Origin: Chitinibacter bivalviorum
Lineage (GTDB): Bacteria; Pseudomonadota; Gammaproteobacteria; Burkholderiales; Chitinibacteraceae
NCBI RefSeq assembly: GCF_013403565.1
Contig: NZ_CP058627.1
Span: 1,798,001 to 1,862,000 of the forward strand
DNA length: 64,000 bases
Reading direction: 5' to 3'
The notes below the pieces were generated by a model that saw nothing but the letters and a program-made list of their open reading frames with translations, searched no databases and was not told the DNA's origin. Positions 25,306 through 37,418 of this stretch are shown here, piece by piece (within the stretch, counting starts at the first letter, position 1; the number at the start of each line of letters is the position of its first letter). Position numbers and translations under genes: made by a program.

Positions 25306-25869
25306 TCACTTCAACCCTTTCTGCTGCGCCCAAAAAATCCCACTGACGGTTTTAGCATCGGTAATCGAACCATCCATCACGCCAGTAACCAGCTCATCCA
25401 TACTCATCGAAATACATTCTACAAACTCGCCAGCATCCAACTTGGCTTCACCAGCGCTGAGATCTTTGGCGAGGAAGAGTTTAATTTCTTCATCGGTATA
25501 ACTAATAATGGGATGCAATACGCCTAGGTATTCCCAATGCTGAGCGGTATAACCCGTTTCTTCGAGCAATTCACGTTGCGCACACTCTAGCGGGTCTTCC
25601 CCTGCTTCAAGCTTACCCGCAGGAAACTCAATGAAGACGCGGTGCAAGGGATAGCGATACTGGCGCTCCAGCAGTAATCGACCATCGGGGAGTTGCGGAA
25701 TGACCATGACCGCACCGGGGTGCAAGATATATTCGCGAGTCGCTTCAGAGCCATCAGGCAGGCGAATAGTGTCACGGTTTACATGCAATAAATTTCCATC
25801 AAATACCCGCTGACTGCTCAGCGGCTCTTCATACAAATGGCTATCCTGTGGGGGCTGATTTTCGCTCAT
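25306..25869 (-). CDS. NUDIX hydrolase, ADP-ribose pyrophosphatase type
   Basis: A 187-residue hydrolase. The complete Nudix box spans GKLEAGEDPLECAQRELLEE plus TGY, with all Gly, Glu, Arg-Glu and Glu-Glu positions present. Flanking features (PGAVMVIPQLPDGRLLLERQ, YRYPLHRVFIEFPAGK, LGVLHPIISYTDEEIKLFLA) fit the ADP-ribose pyrophosphatase group, which splits ADP-ribose into AMP and ribose 5-phosphate. In some bacteria such enzymes act on ADP-glucose, which would be notable beside the glycogen cluster, but sequence alone does not show this. The start at 25869 is preferred over a TTG at 25902. Confidence 0.9.
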   Translation of the reverse strand: MSENQPPQDSHLYEEPLSSQRVFDGNLLHVNRDTIRLPDGSEATREYILHPGAVMVIPQLPDGRLLLERQYRYPLHRVFIEFPAGKLEAGEDPLECAQRELLEETGYTAQHWEYLGVLHPIISYTDEEIKLFLAKDLSAGEAKLDAGEFVECISMSMDELVTGVMDGSITDAKTVSGIFWAQQKGLK

Positions 25870-25903
25870 TATTTTTCTCAAGTTCTCGACTGATTTAGAC
25901 AAT

Positions 25904-25930
25904 AAAAACGGCAGCCCAAAAGGCTGCCGT
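25904..25930 (-). terminator. Terminator of the glycogen operon
   Basis: Stem ACGGCAGCC / GGCTGCCGT with a five-base loop and a T run on the minus strand, 22 bases after the glgP stop. Confidence 0.9.
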
Positions 25931-25952
25931 GAGTTTACTGCAAAAAGTAAAA

Positions 25953-28406
25953 TTAAAGTTTGACCGGCGTCGTATGCCAGATTTTCTCTGCATATTCCGA
26001 AATAGTGCGATCAGAAGAAAAATACCCCATCCCCGCCACATTCAGAATGGCTTTTTTCGCCCACTCTTCAGGCTTGGCATACAGTGCATCGACTTGATCC
26101 TGCGCGGCAATGTAGGACTCATAATCAGCCAGCAGTTGATAATGATCGCCCCAATTCACTAGCACATCGAAAATCACGCGATAGCGCTCTGGATCTTGCG
26201 GGCTGAAAAAGCCGTTGGCCAATTGATTGAGCACCTCACGCAATTCACTATTACTCTCGTAAATAGCACGTGGGTTATATCCATCGCGGCGCAGTGCATT
26301 CACTTCTTCGGTGGTATTGCCAAAGATGAAAATATTATCCGCGCCCACCGCCTCTTGCATTTCAACATTGGCACCATCCAGCGTACCAATTGTCAAAGCG
26401 CCATTGAGACCAAACTTCATATTCCCCGTACCAGAAGCTTCAGTCCCTGCGGTGGAAATTTGCTCGGATAAATCAGCGGCCGGGATAATAATCTCGGCCA
26501 AACTCACGCTGTAATTGGGGATAAACACCACTTTAAGTTTATCGCCGACGCGTGAATCATTATTGATTTTGATACCCACATCATTAATCAACTGAATCAC
26601 TAATTTAGCCATGCGATAAGCGGATGCCGCTTTACCAGCAAACACAACAACACGGGGTTGAATCGCTGCATCTGGGTCACGCAAGATGCGGTTGTACCGC
26701 GTAATCACATGCAGCACATTTAACAACTGGCGTTTGTATTCGTGAATTCGCTTTACCTGTACATCGAACAGCGCATCAGGATTAATCACCCCGCCCAGAT
26801 TGCGCGCCACATATTTCGCCAGTCGCTCTTTATTCGCATGCTTCGCATCGCGGAAATCTTGCACAAATTTAGGAAAGTCGATGTGCGATTTCAACTCGGC
26901 CAATTCATCCAAGCGCACGCGCCAAGTTTGGCCGATTTCACGATCGATCAAGCTCGATAATTGTGGATTAGCCAAGGCCAACCAGCGACGTGGGGTAACA
27001 CCATTAGTGACATTGGTGAAACGCTCAGGATAGATTTTGGCCAGATCAGCAAAAATCGACTCCACCATCAAATCAGAATGGAGCGCAGAAACACCATTTA
27101 TCGTGTGGCTGGCCACCACGGCCAAATAAGCCATCCGGACTTTGCGATCACCATGCTCTTCAATCAAAGAAACATTACGCAGTAAATCATGATCACCGGG
27201 GAATTTAGCCGCAACTTCTTTGAGGAACTTTTCGTTAATATCAAAAATAATCTTCAAATGACGCGGCAGTAAATGTCCCAACATGTCGACAGGCCAAGTC
27301 TCCAAAGCTTCAGACATTAAGGTGTGATTGGTATAACTAAAGACCTTGGACGTAATCGCCCAAGCTTCATCCCACTCGTAATTGGCTTCATCGATCAAAA
27401 CCCGCATCAACTCAGGAATCGCCAGCACGGGATGCGTGTCATTCAAGTGGATAGCGACCTTGTCATCCAGATTATCCAGATTGTCATGCGTCATGCGATA
27501 GCGGTGCAGGATGTCCTGCACGCTCGCCGCAACAAAGAAATACTCTTGGCGCAAACGCAACTCTTTGCCGCTGTAGGTTGAGTCATCGGGATAGAGCACG
27601 CGCGATACATTTTCTGACAAGTTTTTCTCAGCAACCGCAGAAAAATAATCCCCCTCATTAAATTTAGAGAGGTTAATTTCACGAGTTGATCGGGCAGTCC
27701 ACAAGCGCAAGGTATTGGTGGCCGTGGTATCAAAACCTGGAATAATAATGTCGTGCGCGACCGCGAGTACGTCATTTTGCGTATCTAGCCAGCGCACCTT
27801 TTTACCATCAGTTTCCAAGCGCCCGCCAAAACGGACACGGTAGCAAACTTCATCGCGCGGAAAGTCGAGAATATTGACCGAGCCCAGCCAAGTATCTGGC
27901 ACTTCAACCTGACGACCTTCAATAATCCGCTGCTTGAACATCCCGAATTGATAACGGATACCATAACCCATGCCAGGGATACCCAATGTTGCCATCGAGT
28001 CGAGAAAGCATGCCGCCAGACGACCTAAACCACCGTTGCCCAGCGCGGCATCAGGCTCCATATGCACCAGATCATCATAATCAATACCCATCTCATCGAG
28101 TGCGGTACGAACGGTTTCTTCCATATCAAGTGCAAGCAGCGCATTTGATAGTGCACGACCAATCAAAAACTCCATCGAGAGATAGTAGACGCGTTTAACA
28201 TCTTGTGAATATTGGGCACGCGTTGTTTGCATCCAGCGCTCAACCATTTGATCGCGCACGGTCAGAAAAGTCGCATCGAGCCAGTCTTTGGGTTGGGCGG
28301 CGACCGGGTCTTTGCCGATGGTGTACATCAGTTTATTGGCAATCGCTTTTTTAACTTCACTGACATCATGATGATTCGTTACATCATATTGAAACGGCAT
28401 GCTCAT
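25953..28406 (-). CDS. glgP: Glycogen phosphorylase
   Basis: An 817-residue PLP enzyme that releases glucose 1-phosphate from glycogen by phosphorolysis. The PLP-lysine region [20 protein letters not shown] is intact, as are the catalytic stretches [33 protein letters not shown] and [17 protein letters not shown]. Length is typical of bacterial GlgP. The ATG at 28406 has GGAG eight bases upstream. It is the last gene of the glycogen cluster, which also encodes the synthetic enzymes, so degradation and synthesis appear to be co-transcribed. Confidence 0.97.
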   Translation of the reverse strand: MSMPFQYDVTNHHDVSEVKKAIANKLMYTIGKDPVAAQPKDWLDATFLTVRDQMVERWMQTTRAQYSQDVKRVYYLSMEFLIGRALSNALLALDMEETVRTALDEMGIDYDDLVHMEPDAALGNGGLGRLAACFLDSMATLGIPGMGYGIRYQFGMFKQRIIEGRQVEVPDTWLGSVNILDFPRDEVCYRVRFGGRLETDGKKVRWLDTQNDVLAVAHDIIIPGFDTTATNTLRLWTARSTREINLSKFNEGDYFSAVAEKNLSENVSRVLYPDDSTYSGKELRLRQEYFFVAASVQDILHRYRMTHDNLDNLDDKVAIHLNDTHPVLAIPELMRVLIDEANYEWDEAWAITSKVFSYTNHTLMSEALETWPVDMLGHLLPRHLKIIFDINEKFLKEVAAKFPGDHDLLRNVSLIEEHGDRKVRMAYLAVVASHTINGVSALHSDLMVESIFADLAKIYPERFTNVTNGVTPRRWLALANPQLSSLIDREIGQTWRVRLDELAELKSHIDFPKFVQDFRDAKHANKERLAKYVARNLGGVINPDALFDVQVKRIHEYKRQLLNVLHVITRYNRILRDPDAAIQPRVVVFAGKAASAYRMAKLVIQLINDVGIKINNDSRVGDKLKVVFIPNYSVSLAEIIIPAADLSEQISTAGTEASGTGNMKFGLNGALTIGTLDGANVEMQEAVGADNIFIFGNTTEEVNALRRDGYNPRAIYESNSELREVLNQLANGFFSPQDPERYRVIFDVLVNWGDHYQLLADYESYIAAQDQVDALYAKPEEWAKKAILNVAGMGYFSSDRTISEYAEKIWHTTPVKL

Positions 28407-28485
28407 CAAGTGTTCTCCGTAAATTCATTATTATTTAAGTCAATCAACTCAATGATTGATTTGGCATCGCCCGTCTAAAAACGTA

Positions 28486-29919
28486 TTAAGCACCTAAGGC
28501 ACGGTACAGTTGCAGATACTGCTCGGCGGCGGCATGCCAGGCAAAATCACGGCTCATCGCCGTTTTTCGTACTGCTTTCCACTCTTTGGGTCGAGCCCAT
28601 AGCGCAAACATGCGACGTATACCCCTAGCCAGTTCATCGCCAGAAAATCCATCAAATACTGCACCTGTAGCAATACCCTCTTGCAAATTCTCAAGACTGC
28701 AATCAACCACCGTATCGGCCAAGCCGCCAACTCGTCTCACCAAAGGTAATGCGCCATATTTCAAACCATAGAGCTGCGTCAGCCCACAAGGCTCGAAGCG
28801 GCTGGGCACCATAATGACATCACTGCCGGCCATAATCTGATGGGAAAACGCTTCGTCATAGCCTATCTTGACCGCAATTTGCGTCGGATTTGCTGCCGCA
28901 GCGACACGGAATGCCGCCTCCATATTGGCATCCCCACTGCCGAGCAAGACAAATTGACCACCTCGCGAGGTAATTTCGTGCAATCGCTCTAGCACTAAAT
29001 GCAAACCTTTTTGCTCGGTGAGTCGGCTGACCACGGCAAATAAAGGGGCATCGCTGTTTTCCTGCAAACCCATGCTCAATTGCAACGCAGCTTTGCACTT
29101 AGCCTTAGCAGTTGGTTTTTCCGCGCTGTAGCTGGTCGCAATGAGTGCATCATTGGCTGGATTCCAAATCGCATCATCCACACCATTGAGTACCCCAGAC
29201 AAAGCTTCGCCGCGATCACGCAGCAAACCATCCAAACCGCAACCTTGCTCTGCCCCCGCAATTTCATGCGCATACGTTGGCGATACGGTCGTGACGCGGT
29301 CGGCAAAATAAATGCCCGCCTTCATAAACGATAAATGCCCGTGAAACTCCACGCCATTCACGCTAAAGAAATGAGCAGGCAAATCGACGGCAGCAAAATC
29401 AGACGGCGAAAACACCCCCTGATAGGCCAGATTGTGAATCGTAAATACCGTACGCGCTGGATGACCCACTGCAGCAATATACGCAGGCGCTAAACCTGCA
29501 TGCCAGTCATGTGCATGCACCACGCTCGGACGCCAAAATGGATCAACACCTTCGGCTAGGCGTGCAGCGACCCAACCCAAGACTGCAAAGCGCACATGAT
29601 TATCCGAATACGGATGCTGATTGCCATCTTGGTAAGGATTGCCACCCCGTGCATACAAATGCGGCGCATCAATCACGTAGACTCCGACACCCTCGGCGGT
29701 TTGCCCAAACAAGATACGCAACTCACCTGCGAAGCTGTGTAGGCTAACGACCTCGCCGCTGATGTCCAGACCTTGCATAATGGCAGGAAAGCCTGGCAGC
29801 AAAACACGGACATCCGCACCGAGCGGGCGCAGTGCAATCGGCAAAGCGCCGCTGACATCGGCTAAGCCCCCTGTTTTGAGCAGCGGAAACATCTCGGCGC
29901 AAACATGTAAAATCTGCAT
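28486..29919 (-). CDS. glgA: Glycogen synthase (ADP-glucose)
   Basis: A 477-residue GT5 glycosyltransferase that extends alpha-1,4-glucan chains from ADP-glucose. N-terminal substrate loop KTGGLADVSGALP (the KxGGL motif), AHDWHAGLAPAY, and in the C-terminal domain AVVSRLTEQKGLHLV and PSRFEPCGLTQLYGLKYG with the E-x7-E acid pair region. GAGG precedes the ATG at 29919. It sits between glgC, which makes its substrate, and glgP. Confidence 0.96.
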   Translation of the reverse strand: MQILHVCAEMFPLLKTGGLADVSGALPIALRPLGADVRVLLPGFPAIMQGLDISGEVVSLHSFAGELRILFGQTAEGVGVYVIDAPHLYARGGNPYQDGNQHPYSDNHVRFAVLGWVAARLAEGVDPFWRPSVVHAHDWHAGLAPAYIAAVGHPARTVFTIHNLAYQGVFSPSDFAAVDLPAHFFSVNGVEFHGHLSFMKAGIYFADRVTTVSPTYAHEIAGAEQGCGLDGLLRDRGEALSGVLNGVDDAIWNPANDALIATSYSAEKPTAKAKCKAALQLSMGLQENSDAPLFAVVSRLTEQKGLHLVLERLHEITSRGGQFVLLGSGDANMEAAFRVAAAANPTQIAVKIGYDEAFSHQIMAGSDVIMVPSRFEPCGLTQLYGLKYGALPLVRRVGGLADTVVDCSLENLQEGIATGAVFDGFSGDELARGIRRMFALWARPKEWKAVRKTAMSRDFAWHAAAEQYLQLYRALGA

Positions 29920-30000
29920 CAATCTATCCTCTTATCGTCATCAGCACGCATTGACTCTCATTATTGATAGAGAAAATGACCGACTGATGGCAAGGTGCAA

Positions 30001-31278
30001 TTATTTCAATTTCGCCAACATATCTTTGGTAATCAACGTCACGCCACCTTCCGAGCGATAGAAACGGCGCGCATCTTCTTCGGCATTTTCCCCAACGATT
30101 AGGTTTTCAGGGATTTCGCAGCCGCGATCAATCACGCAACGGCGTAAACGCGAACCACGCCCAATCACGACTTCGGGCAAGATCACCGCTGAATCAATCG
30201 TGCAAAATGAATGCACGCGAACTTGTGAGAATAGAACAGAGTTAATCACTAGTGAGCCAGAAACAATACATCCCCCTGACACCAGCGAATTGAGCGTCAT
30301 CCCGTGGCTGCCGTTGCGGTCTTGCACAAACTTAGCGGGTGGCAATTGCTCTTGTAGCGTCCAGATGGGCCAGTTTTTGTCATAGACATCGAGCTCTGGC
30401 GTAACGGATGCCAAATCCAGATTGGCAGCCCAGTACGCATCAACTGTGCCAACATCACGCCAGTAAGGGGCTGCATTTTGATCTTCGAGTACGCAAGACA
30501 GGCCAAATGGATGCGCAAATGCTTTACCTTCAGATACTGCTTTTGGAATCAGGTCTTTACCAAAATCATGCGTCGAGCCTTCGAGCTTGATGTCTTCTTC
30601 CAGCAAACGTTCCAGATAGGCCGTATTGAAAATATAAATACCCATCGACGCCAGCGACACAGCGTCATTCCCCGGCATCGCGGGTGGATTATCGGGTTTT
30701 TCAACAAAAGCGGTAATTTTACGGTCTTCGCTAATGGCCATGACGCCAAAAGCACTCGCTTCAACCCGTGGCACTTCGATACAAGCGACGGTGACTTCTG
30801 CGCCCAGCAGGACATGATCGACCAGCATGCGCGAGTAATCCATTTTATAAATATGATCGCCCGCCAGAATCACGACATAGTCTGAGCGGTAGGTGCGCAA
30901 AATATCCAGATTTTGATAAATTGCATCTGCGGTACCGCGATACCAGTGCTCTTCGTCAACACGCTGCTGCGCTGGCAGCACATCAACAAACTCATTCATT
31001 TCATTACGCAAAAACGACCAACCGCGTTGCAAATGGCGCATTAAGGAATGCGATTTATATTGCGTAATCACGCCGATGCGGCGAATGCCTGAGTTAATGC
31101 AATTGGACAAGGCAAAATCAATAATCCGAAATTTGCCGCCGAAATACACACCCGGCTTGGCACGATGATCGGTGAGTGCTTTGAGCCGTGAACCCCGCCC
31201 ACCGGCCAACACCAAGGCCACAGCACGGTTTGGTAGTTGGCGGGCTAAGGTTGCTTTGTCAATTAACTGAACTTCCAT
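30001..31278 (-). CDS. glgC: Glucose-1-phosphate adenylyltransferase
   Basis: A 425-residue nucleotidyltransferase making ADP-glucose from glucose 1-phosphate and ATP, the committed step of bacterial glycogen synthesis. The N-terminal catalytic domain shows [44 protein letters not shown] and FVEKPDNPP. The C-terminal left-handed beta-helix runs from about residue 300. The N-terminal arginine-rich segment that binds fructose 1,6-bisphosphate in related enzymes is present, so allosteric control is likely. Confidence 0.97.
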   Translation of the reverse strand: MEVQLIDKATLARQLPNRAVALVLAGGRGSRLKALTDHRAKPGVYFGGKFRIIDFALSNCINSGIRRIGVITQYKSHSLMRHLQRGWSFLRNEMNEFVDVLPAQQRVDEEHWYRGTADAIYQNLDILRTYRSDYVVILAGDHIYKMDYSRMLVDHVLLGAEVTVACIEVPRVEASAFGVMAISEDRKITAFVEKPDNPPAMPGNDAVSLASMGIYIFNTAYLERLLEEDIKLEGSTHDFGKDLIPKAVSEGKAFAHPFGLSCVLEDQNAAPYWRDVGTVDAYWAANLDLASVTPELDVYDKNWPIWTLQEQLPPAKFVQDRNGSHGMTLNSLVSGGCIVSGSLVINSVLFSQVRVHSFCTIDSAVILPEVVIGRGSRLRRCVIDRGCEIPENLIVGENAEEDARRFYRSEGGVTLITKDMLAKLK

Positions 31279-31348
31279 GATTCCTCTCCTGATTTTGAGC
31301 CGTGCTCGGCCTTGCGCATTATTAGAGTTGAGTTATTGTTGGTCGAAA

Positions 31349-32995
<1,647 letters not shown>

Positions 32996-33016
32996 CTACC
33001 CTCTTCAATCTATTCT

Positions 33017-35056
33017 TTAGTTTGTTTTTAATTGCAAAATCGTAATACTGCGCGCCGCCACTCGGCAGTCGCGACCAGAAAAATCCGATTGGGTATCACC
33101 CGTACTCGCCAAGCGCATCGTCCATTCGCCCACAGACAATGGTGGCAAGTGAAAATGCACCTGATGCGCAGACGCATTAATTAGCACGAGAAATTGATTC
33201 GACAACAACACCATCATCGCGCGCCCACCATGGTCATCCCAGTCGTGGGGCTGCATTGGGCTAGCGGATGGATTAAGCCAAACCACATCGGTGATGCCCG
33301 CCGCATCGGGCTGGCTGGTCCACCAATCATTTATGCTTAATGCATGACACTCGCGTCGAATGGCGATCAATTCGGCGATATAGTTGGTCAATTCTGAATT
33401 GGCGTTTTGCCAATTGAGCCAAGTTATTTCATTGTTTTGGCAATAGGAGTTGTTATTGCCTTGCTGGCTGTGCCCCAGCTCATCGCCCGCCAGCAACATC
33501 GGCGTGCCTTGGCTTAACAATACGGTGGCGAGCAAAGCCTTGCTGGCACGGAGCCGCAGTAAATTCACGCCTTCATCCGTCGACGGGCCTTCCAAGCCGC
33601 AATTCCAGCTCAGGTTGTGGCCATGGCCATCGCGGTTGTGTTCTTTATTGGCGTGATTGTGTTTGTGGTTGTACGACACCAAATCGCGCAGATTAAAACC
33701 ATCGTGTGCGGTGATGAAATTCAAACTCGCTTCGGGGCGACGGTGACCTTTATGAAAGGTATCACTTGAGGCGGCAAAGCGGCGCGCAAACATCGCGCGC
33801 GTCACACCATCGTGCAACCAAAATTTGCGCATTACGTCGCGGTATTGGTCGTTCCACTCGACCCAACCAACAGGGAAATGCCCCAGTTGATAACCGCCAG
33901 CGCCAATATCCCACGGCTCGGCGATCAATTTCACACTCGATAATTGCGGGTCTTGCGCAATGGCGGAGAAAAACGGCGCAAACGTCGTATATTTGCCATC
34001 CAAGCGTCCCAAAATCGGCGCCAGATCAAAACGGAAACCGTCGACGTGACATTCATTCACCCAATAGCGCAGGCTATCCATCACCAGCTGCAATACGCGA
34101 GGATGGCTGATATTCAATACATTGCCGCAGCCAGTCCAATTCTCGTATTGATCGGGGTGTTGTGGATTTAGAACGTAGTAACTGGCATTGTCGATACCAC
34201 GAAATGACAAGGTCGGACCGAGTTCATCGGTCTCGGCAGTGTGGTTAAACACCACATCCAAAATCACCTCAATGCCCGCGCCGTGCAGCGCTTTGACCAT
34301 CTCGCGAAATTCAGACAAGGGCGTAGTGCCGACCCGACCTGACCAATATGTTGATTCCGGCGCAAAAAAACTTTGCGTGTTGTAGCCCCAGTAATTTTGC
34401 AATCCGAGCTTTTGCAAACGCGGCTCATCGGCATGCAAATGCACGGGCAATAACTCGATCGCGCTAATGCCCAACTTCTTGTAATGCGCCAGCATCACGG
34501 GGTGAACCAAAGCCGCATAGCTGCCGCGAATTTCCGCCGGAATATCGGGGTGTAGTTGTGTCAAGCCGCGGACATGCGCTTCATAAATGACCGTTTGTGC
34601 CCATGGTGTTTTTGGCGCGGCATCGGCGCCCCAATCAAAAGGCTCGGAAACCACGACTGCCTTTTGTGCCACATGGGTATTATCTTGCGCATCAGGCTGA
34701 TTATGATCTAGCGAGCTATACCCTAGGCTAACATCATCGATCACATAGCGACCCAATACCGCCTTGGCATATGGATCGAGTAGCAATTTATTGGCATTAA
34801 AACGATGACCACGCTGCGGCAGATATTCGCCATGCACCCGATAGCCATACACCTGCCCCGGTTTGGCATCGGGTAAATAACCATGCCACACCCCATGCGC
34901 ACATTCGGGCAAAGCCAGCCGCGCCGTTTCGTTAATGCCATTCGCATCAAACAAGCACAGCTCGACCTTGCTGGCGTGCTCGCTAAACAGCGCGAAATTA
35001 ACCCCGTCGCCATCAAAGGTTGCACCGAGCGGATAAGGAGTGCCAGCCTCTAGCAT
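33017..35056 (-). CDS. glgX: Glycogen debranching enzyme
   Basis: A 679-residue GH13 isoamylase-type enzyme that removes short alpha-1,6 branches left by GlgP. It has an N-terminal CBM48-like domain (GVNFALFSEHASKVELCLFD). The GH13 motifs are DVVFNHTAE, GFRFDLAPILGR (nucleophile Asp), LIAEPWDIG (acid/base Glu) and FITAHDGFNLRDLVSYN. The start codon overlaps the glgB stop as TAATG, which indicates coupled translation. Confidence 0.96.
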   Translation of the reverse strand: MLEAGTPYPLGATFDGDGVNFALFSEHASKVELCLFDANGINETARLALPECAHGVWHGYLPDAKPGQVYGYRVHGEYLPQRGHRFNANKLLLDPYAKAVLGRYVIDDVSLGYSSLDHNQPDAQDNTHVAQKAVVVSEPFDWGADAAPKTPWAQTVIYEAHVRGLTQLHPDIPAEIRGSYAALVHPVMLAHYKKLGISAIELLPVHLHADEPRLQKLGLQNYWGYNTQSFFAPESTYWSGRVGTTPLSEFREMVKALHGAGIEVILDVVFNHTAETDELGPTLSFRGIDNASYYVLNPQHPDQYENWTGCGNVLNISHPRVLQLVMDSLRYWVNECHVDGFRFDLAPILGRLDGKYTTFAPFFSAIAQDPQLSSVKLIAEPWDIGAGGYQLGHFPVGWVEWNDQYRDVMRKFWLHDGVTRAMFARRFAASSDTFHKGHRRPEASLNFITAHDGFNLRDLVSYNHKHNHANKEHNRDGHGHNLSWNCGLEGPSTDEGVNLLRLRASKALLATVLLSQGTPMLLAGDELGHSQQGNNNSYCQNNEITWLNWQNANSELTNYIAELIAIRRECHALSINDWWTSQPDAAGITDVVWLNPSASPMQPHDWDDHGGRAMMVLLSNQFLVLINASAHQVHFHLPPLSVGEWTMRLASTGDTQSDFSGRDCRVAARSITILQLKTN

Positions 35057-37245
35057 TAATCTTTACTCCAGCGCAGATACACTGTCGCTAATGGGGGTAT
35101 TGTCATGCAAACTGACTCTGGTCTAGCGTGAGCAGCAATACATTCGGTAGGTAACTTCAAATTACCGGTATTGCTGCCGCCATAATATTCAGAATCTGTA
35201 TTGAGAATTTCACGATATACACCGGCCCGAGGCACACCGAGGCGATAGCCGTGGCGTGGTACAGGGGTGAAATTACTCACGACCACGATAAATTCATTCT
35301 CGTCTTCACCCTTGCGGATAAAGCTGAAAATCGAATTATCGGCGTCATCATGGCTAATCCACTCAAAACCGCGATGATCGAAGTCAATTTGATAGAGCGC
35401 AGGCGAATCGCGATACACCTGATTCAAATCGCGCACCAGATGTTGCACGCCACGGTGCCAGCCATTATCAGGATCATCGACTAAATGCCAATCGAGGCTA
35501 GTATCGTGATTCCACTCGCGGCCTTGCGCAAATTCGCACCCCATAAACAGCAATTTCTTGCCCGGATGCGCCCACATATAGGCGTAGTAAGCGCGCAAAT
35601 TAGCAAATTGCTGCCAGCAATCGCCGGGCATCTTGGCCAGCATCGAGCCTTTGCCATGCACCACTTCATCGTGCGAAATTGGTAGTACAAAATTCTCACT
35701 AAATGCGTACACCAAGCCAAACGTCAGCAAATGATGATGATATTTGCGATGCACCGGGTCTTGCTGCATATAGCGCAGCGTGTCGTTCATCCAGCCCATA
35801 TTCCATTTGTAATGAAATCCCAGCCCGCCCATCGCCGGTGGGCGTGACACCGATGGAAACGCAGTTGACTCTTCGGCCAGCGTAATCGCTTCAGGCCGCT
35901 CAACACCAACGACTTCATTCATCCGGCGCATAAAATCAATGGCTTCCAGATTTTCGCGCCCGCCAAATTGATTCGGAATCCATTCGCCGTCTTTACGCGA
36001 ATAATCGCGATACAACATCGAGGCCACAGCATCGACGCGCAGACCATCAATACCGTAACGCTCAATCCAATACAGCGCATTGCCAATTAGGTAATTGCGT
36101 ACTTCATTGCGTCCAAAGTTGTAAATCAGCGTGTTCCAGTCCTGATGAAAACCTTCGCGTGGATCGCTATGCTCATACAGATGCGAGCCATCAAATTGCG
36201 CGAGGCCATGGCTATCGGTCGGAAAATGACCAGGCACCCAATCGAGGATGACACCGATGCCGTTTTCATGTGCGGTCAATACTAAATGACGAAAATCATC
36301 AGGGGTACCAAATCGAGATGTCGGCGCATAAAGACCTAGCGGCTGATACCCCCACGAACCATCAAATGGATGCTCGTTCACTGGTAATAATTCGATATGG
36401 GTAAAGCCCATATATTTCACATAATCGATCAGCTCGACCGCCAGCTCGCGGTAGCTCAACCAGCGATTACCTTCTTCGGGGCGACGGCGCCACGAAGCCA
36501 GATGTACTTCATAAATCGAAACGGGCGCATTCAGAGCATTGGCGGCTTTACGCGTTTGCGTGCCTTCAACCCAAGCAGGCAGGCGTGCGACACGCGACGC
36601 AGTTGCGGGCCGCATTTCAGCCGAAAAACCATATGGGTCGGCTTTAATTTGCAACGCGCCATGTTGATCGATGATTTCGTATTTATAACCCTGCCCTTCC
36701 TGGACGTTCGGCAGGAAGATTTCCCACACGCCACATTCACGGCGCAAACGCATCACATGGCGGCGACCATCCCAGTAATTAAAATCGCCCACTACCGAAA
36801 CACGGCGCGCATTCGGCGCCCAGACGGCAAAAGCCACGCCATCGACGCCATCCATAGTGCGAAAATGTGTACCGAGGCGCTCGTACGGACGCAGCTGATT
36901 GCCTTCTCCGAGCAACCATAAATCCATATCCCCCAACACCGGCGGAAAACGATAAGGATCTTCGATATCCACCGTTTCGCCACGCCAAGTCACCTGCAAG
37001 CGATACGCAAAGTGATTCTTCCGCCGCGGCACCACTACGCTAAAAAAACCACGATCATCAATGCGCTCTAGCTGAGCGAGTTTTTTGCCGGTTTTACTTT
37101 CAATCAAGCTGCATTCACTAGCATTGGGTAGCCAAGCTCGAACTTGCAAAGCACCATCGCAAAGATGCATACCTAAAAAAGAAAATGGATCAGCGTGCAG
37201 GCCAGCACATACGGCGGCGATTTGTGCAGAATCGACAGGAATCAT
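35056..37245 (-). CDS. glgB: 1,4-alpha-glucan branching enzyme
   Basis: A 729-residue GH13 enzyme that makes alpha-1,6 branches. It has an N-terminal N1 domain, then a CBM48 domain ([20 protein letters not shown]). The catalytic barrel has [19 protein letters not shown] (nucleophile Asp), AEESTAFP (acid/base Glu) and [14 protein letters not shown], followed by a C-terminal beta domain. Length is like that of E. coli GlgB (728). GAGG lies five bases before the ATG. It is the first gene of the glycogen operon, so the operon promoter should lie in 37246-37418. Confidence 0.97.
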   Translation of the reverse strand: MIPVDSAQIAAVCAGLHADPFSFLGMHLCDGALQVRAWLPNASECSLIESKTGKKLAQLERIDDRGFFSVVVPRRKNHFAYRLQVTWRGETVDIEDPYRFPPVLGDMDLWLLGEGNQLRPYERLGTHFRTMDGVDGVAFAVWAPNARRVSVVGDFNYWDGRRHVMRLRRECGVWEIFLPNVQEGQGYKYEIIDQHGALQIKADPYGFSAEMRPATASRVARLPAWVEGTQTRKAANALNAPVSIYEVHLASWRRRPEEGNRWLSYRELAVELIDYVKYMGFTHIELLPVNEHPFDGSWGYQPLGLYAPTSRFGTPDDFRHLVLTAHENGIGVILDWVPGHFPTDSHGLAQFDGSHLYEHSDPREGFHQDWNTLIYNFGRNEVRNYLIGNALYWIERYGIDGLRVDAVASMLYRDYSRKDGEWIPNQFGGRENLEAIDFMRRMNEVVGVERPEAITLAEESTAFPSVSRPPAMGGLGFHYKWNMGWMNDTLRYMQQDPVHRKYHHHLLTFGLVYAFSENFVLPISHDEVVHGKGSMLAKMPGDCWQQFANLRAYYAYMWAHPGKKLLFMGCEFAQGREWNHDTSLDWHLVDDPDNGWHRGVQHLVRDLNQVYRDSPALYQIDFDHRGFEWISHDDADNSIFSFIRKGEDENEFIVVVSNFTPVPRHGYRLGVPRAGVYREILNTDSEYYGGSNTGNLKLPTECIAAHARPESVCMTIPPLATVYLRWSKD

Positions 37246-37359
37246 TCATGCCTCGAGGTAAGATTTGTTTTCTTGCGCAATTATTATTTATAGTCAAAGC
37301 TAACTAGTTTGCACTGCACAAGAATCTTATGCGCTCGGCTTACGATGACGCAAGCAAAG

Positions 37360-37385
37360 TACGGAAAAACCCGCATAATTCCGTA
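37360..37385. promoter_or_regulatory. Candidate operator before the alpha-glucosidase gene
   Basis: A perfect 7-bp inverted repeat TACGGAA-N12-TTCCGTA ends 33 bases before the alpha-glucosidase start, in the divergent region shared with glgB. It suits a repressor site for the alpha-glucosidase; the regulator is unknown. Confidence 0.35.
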
Positions 37386-37418
37386 AAACTACACACAAAT
37401 TCTGCAAGGATATTGGCC

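Noticed and set aside
30001..31278. Possibility that the glgC-region NUDIX gene at 25306 is a glycogen-specific ADP-glucose hydrolase
   Set aside because: It is convergent with cysB and separated from glgP by a terminator; sequence fits general ADP-ribose pyrophosphatase.
35095..35143. GGGTATTG...CAATACAT match of 49 bp in the 3' end of glgB
   Set aside because: The right end is not ATACCC and the encoded residues fit the conserved GlgB C-terminus, so chance is more likely than a repeat copy.
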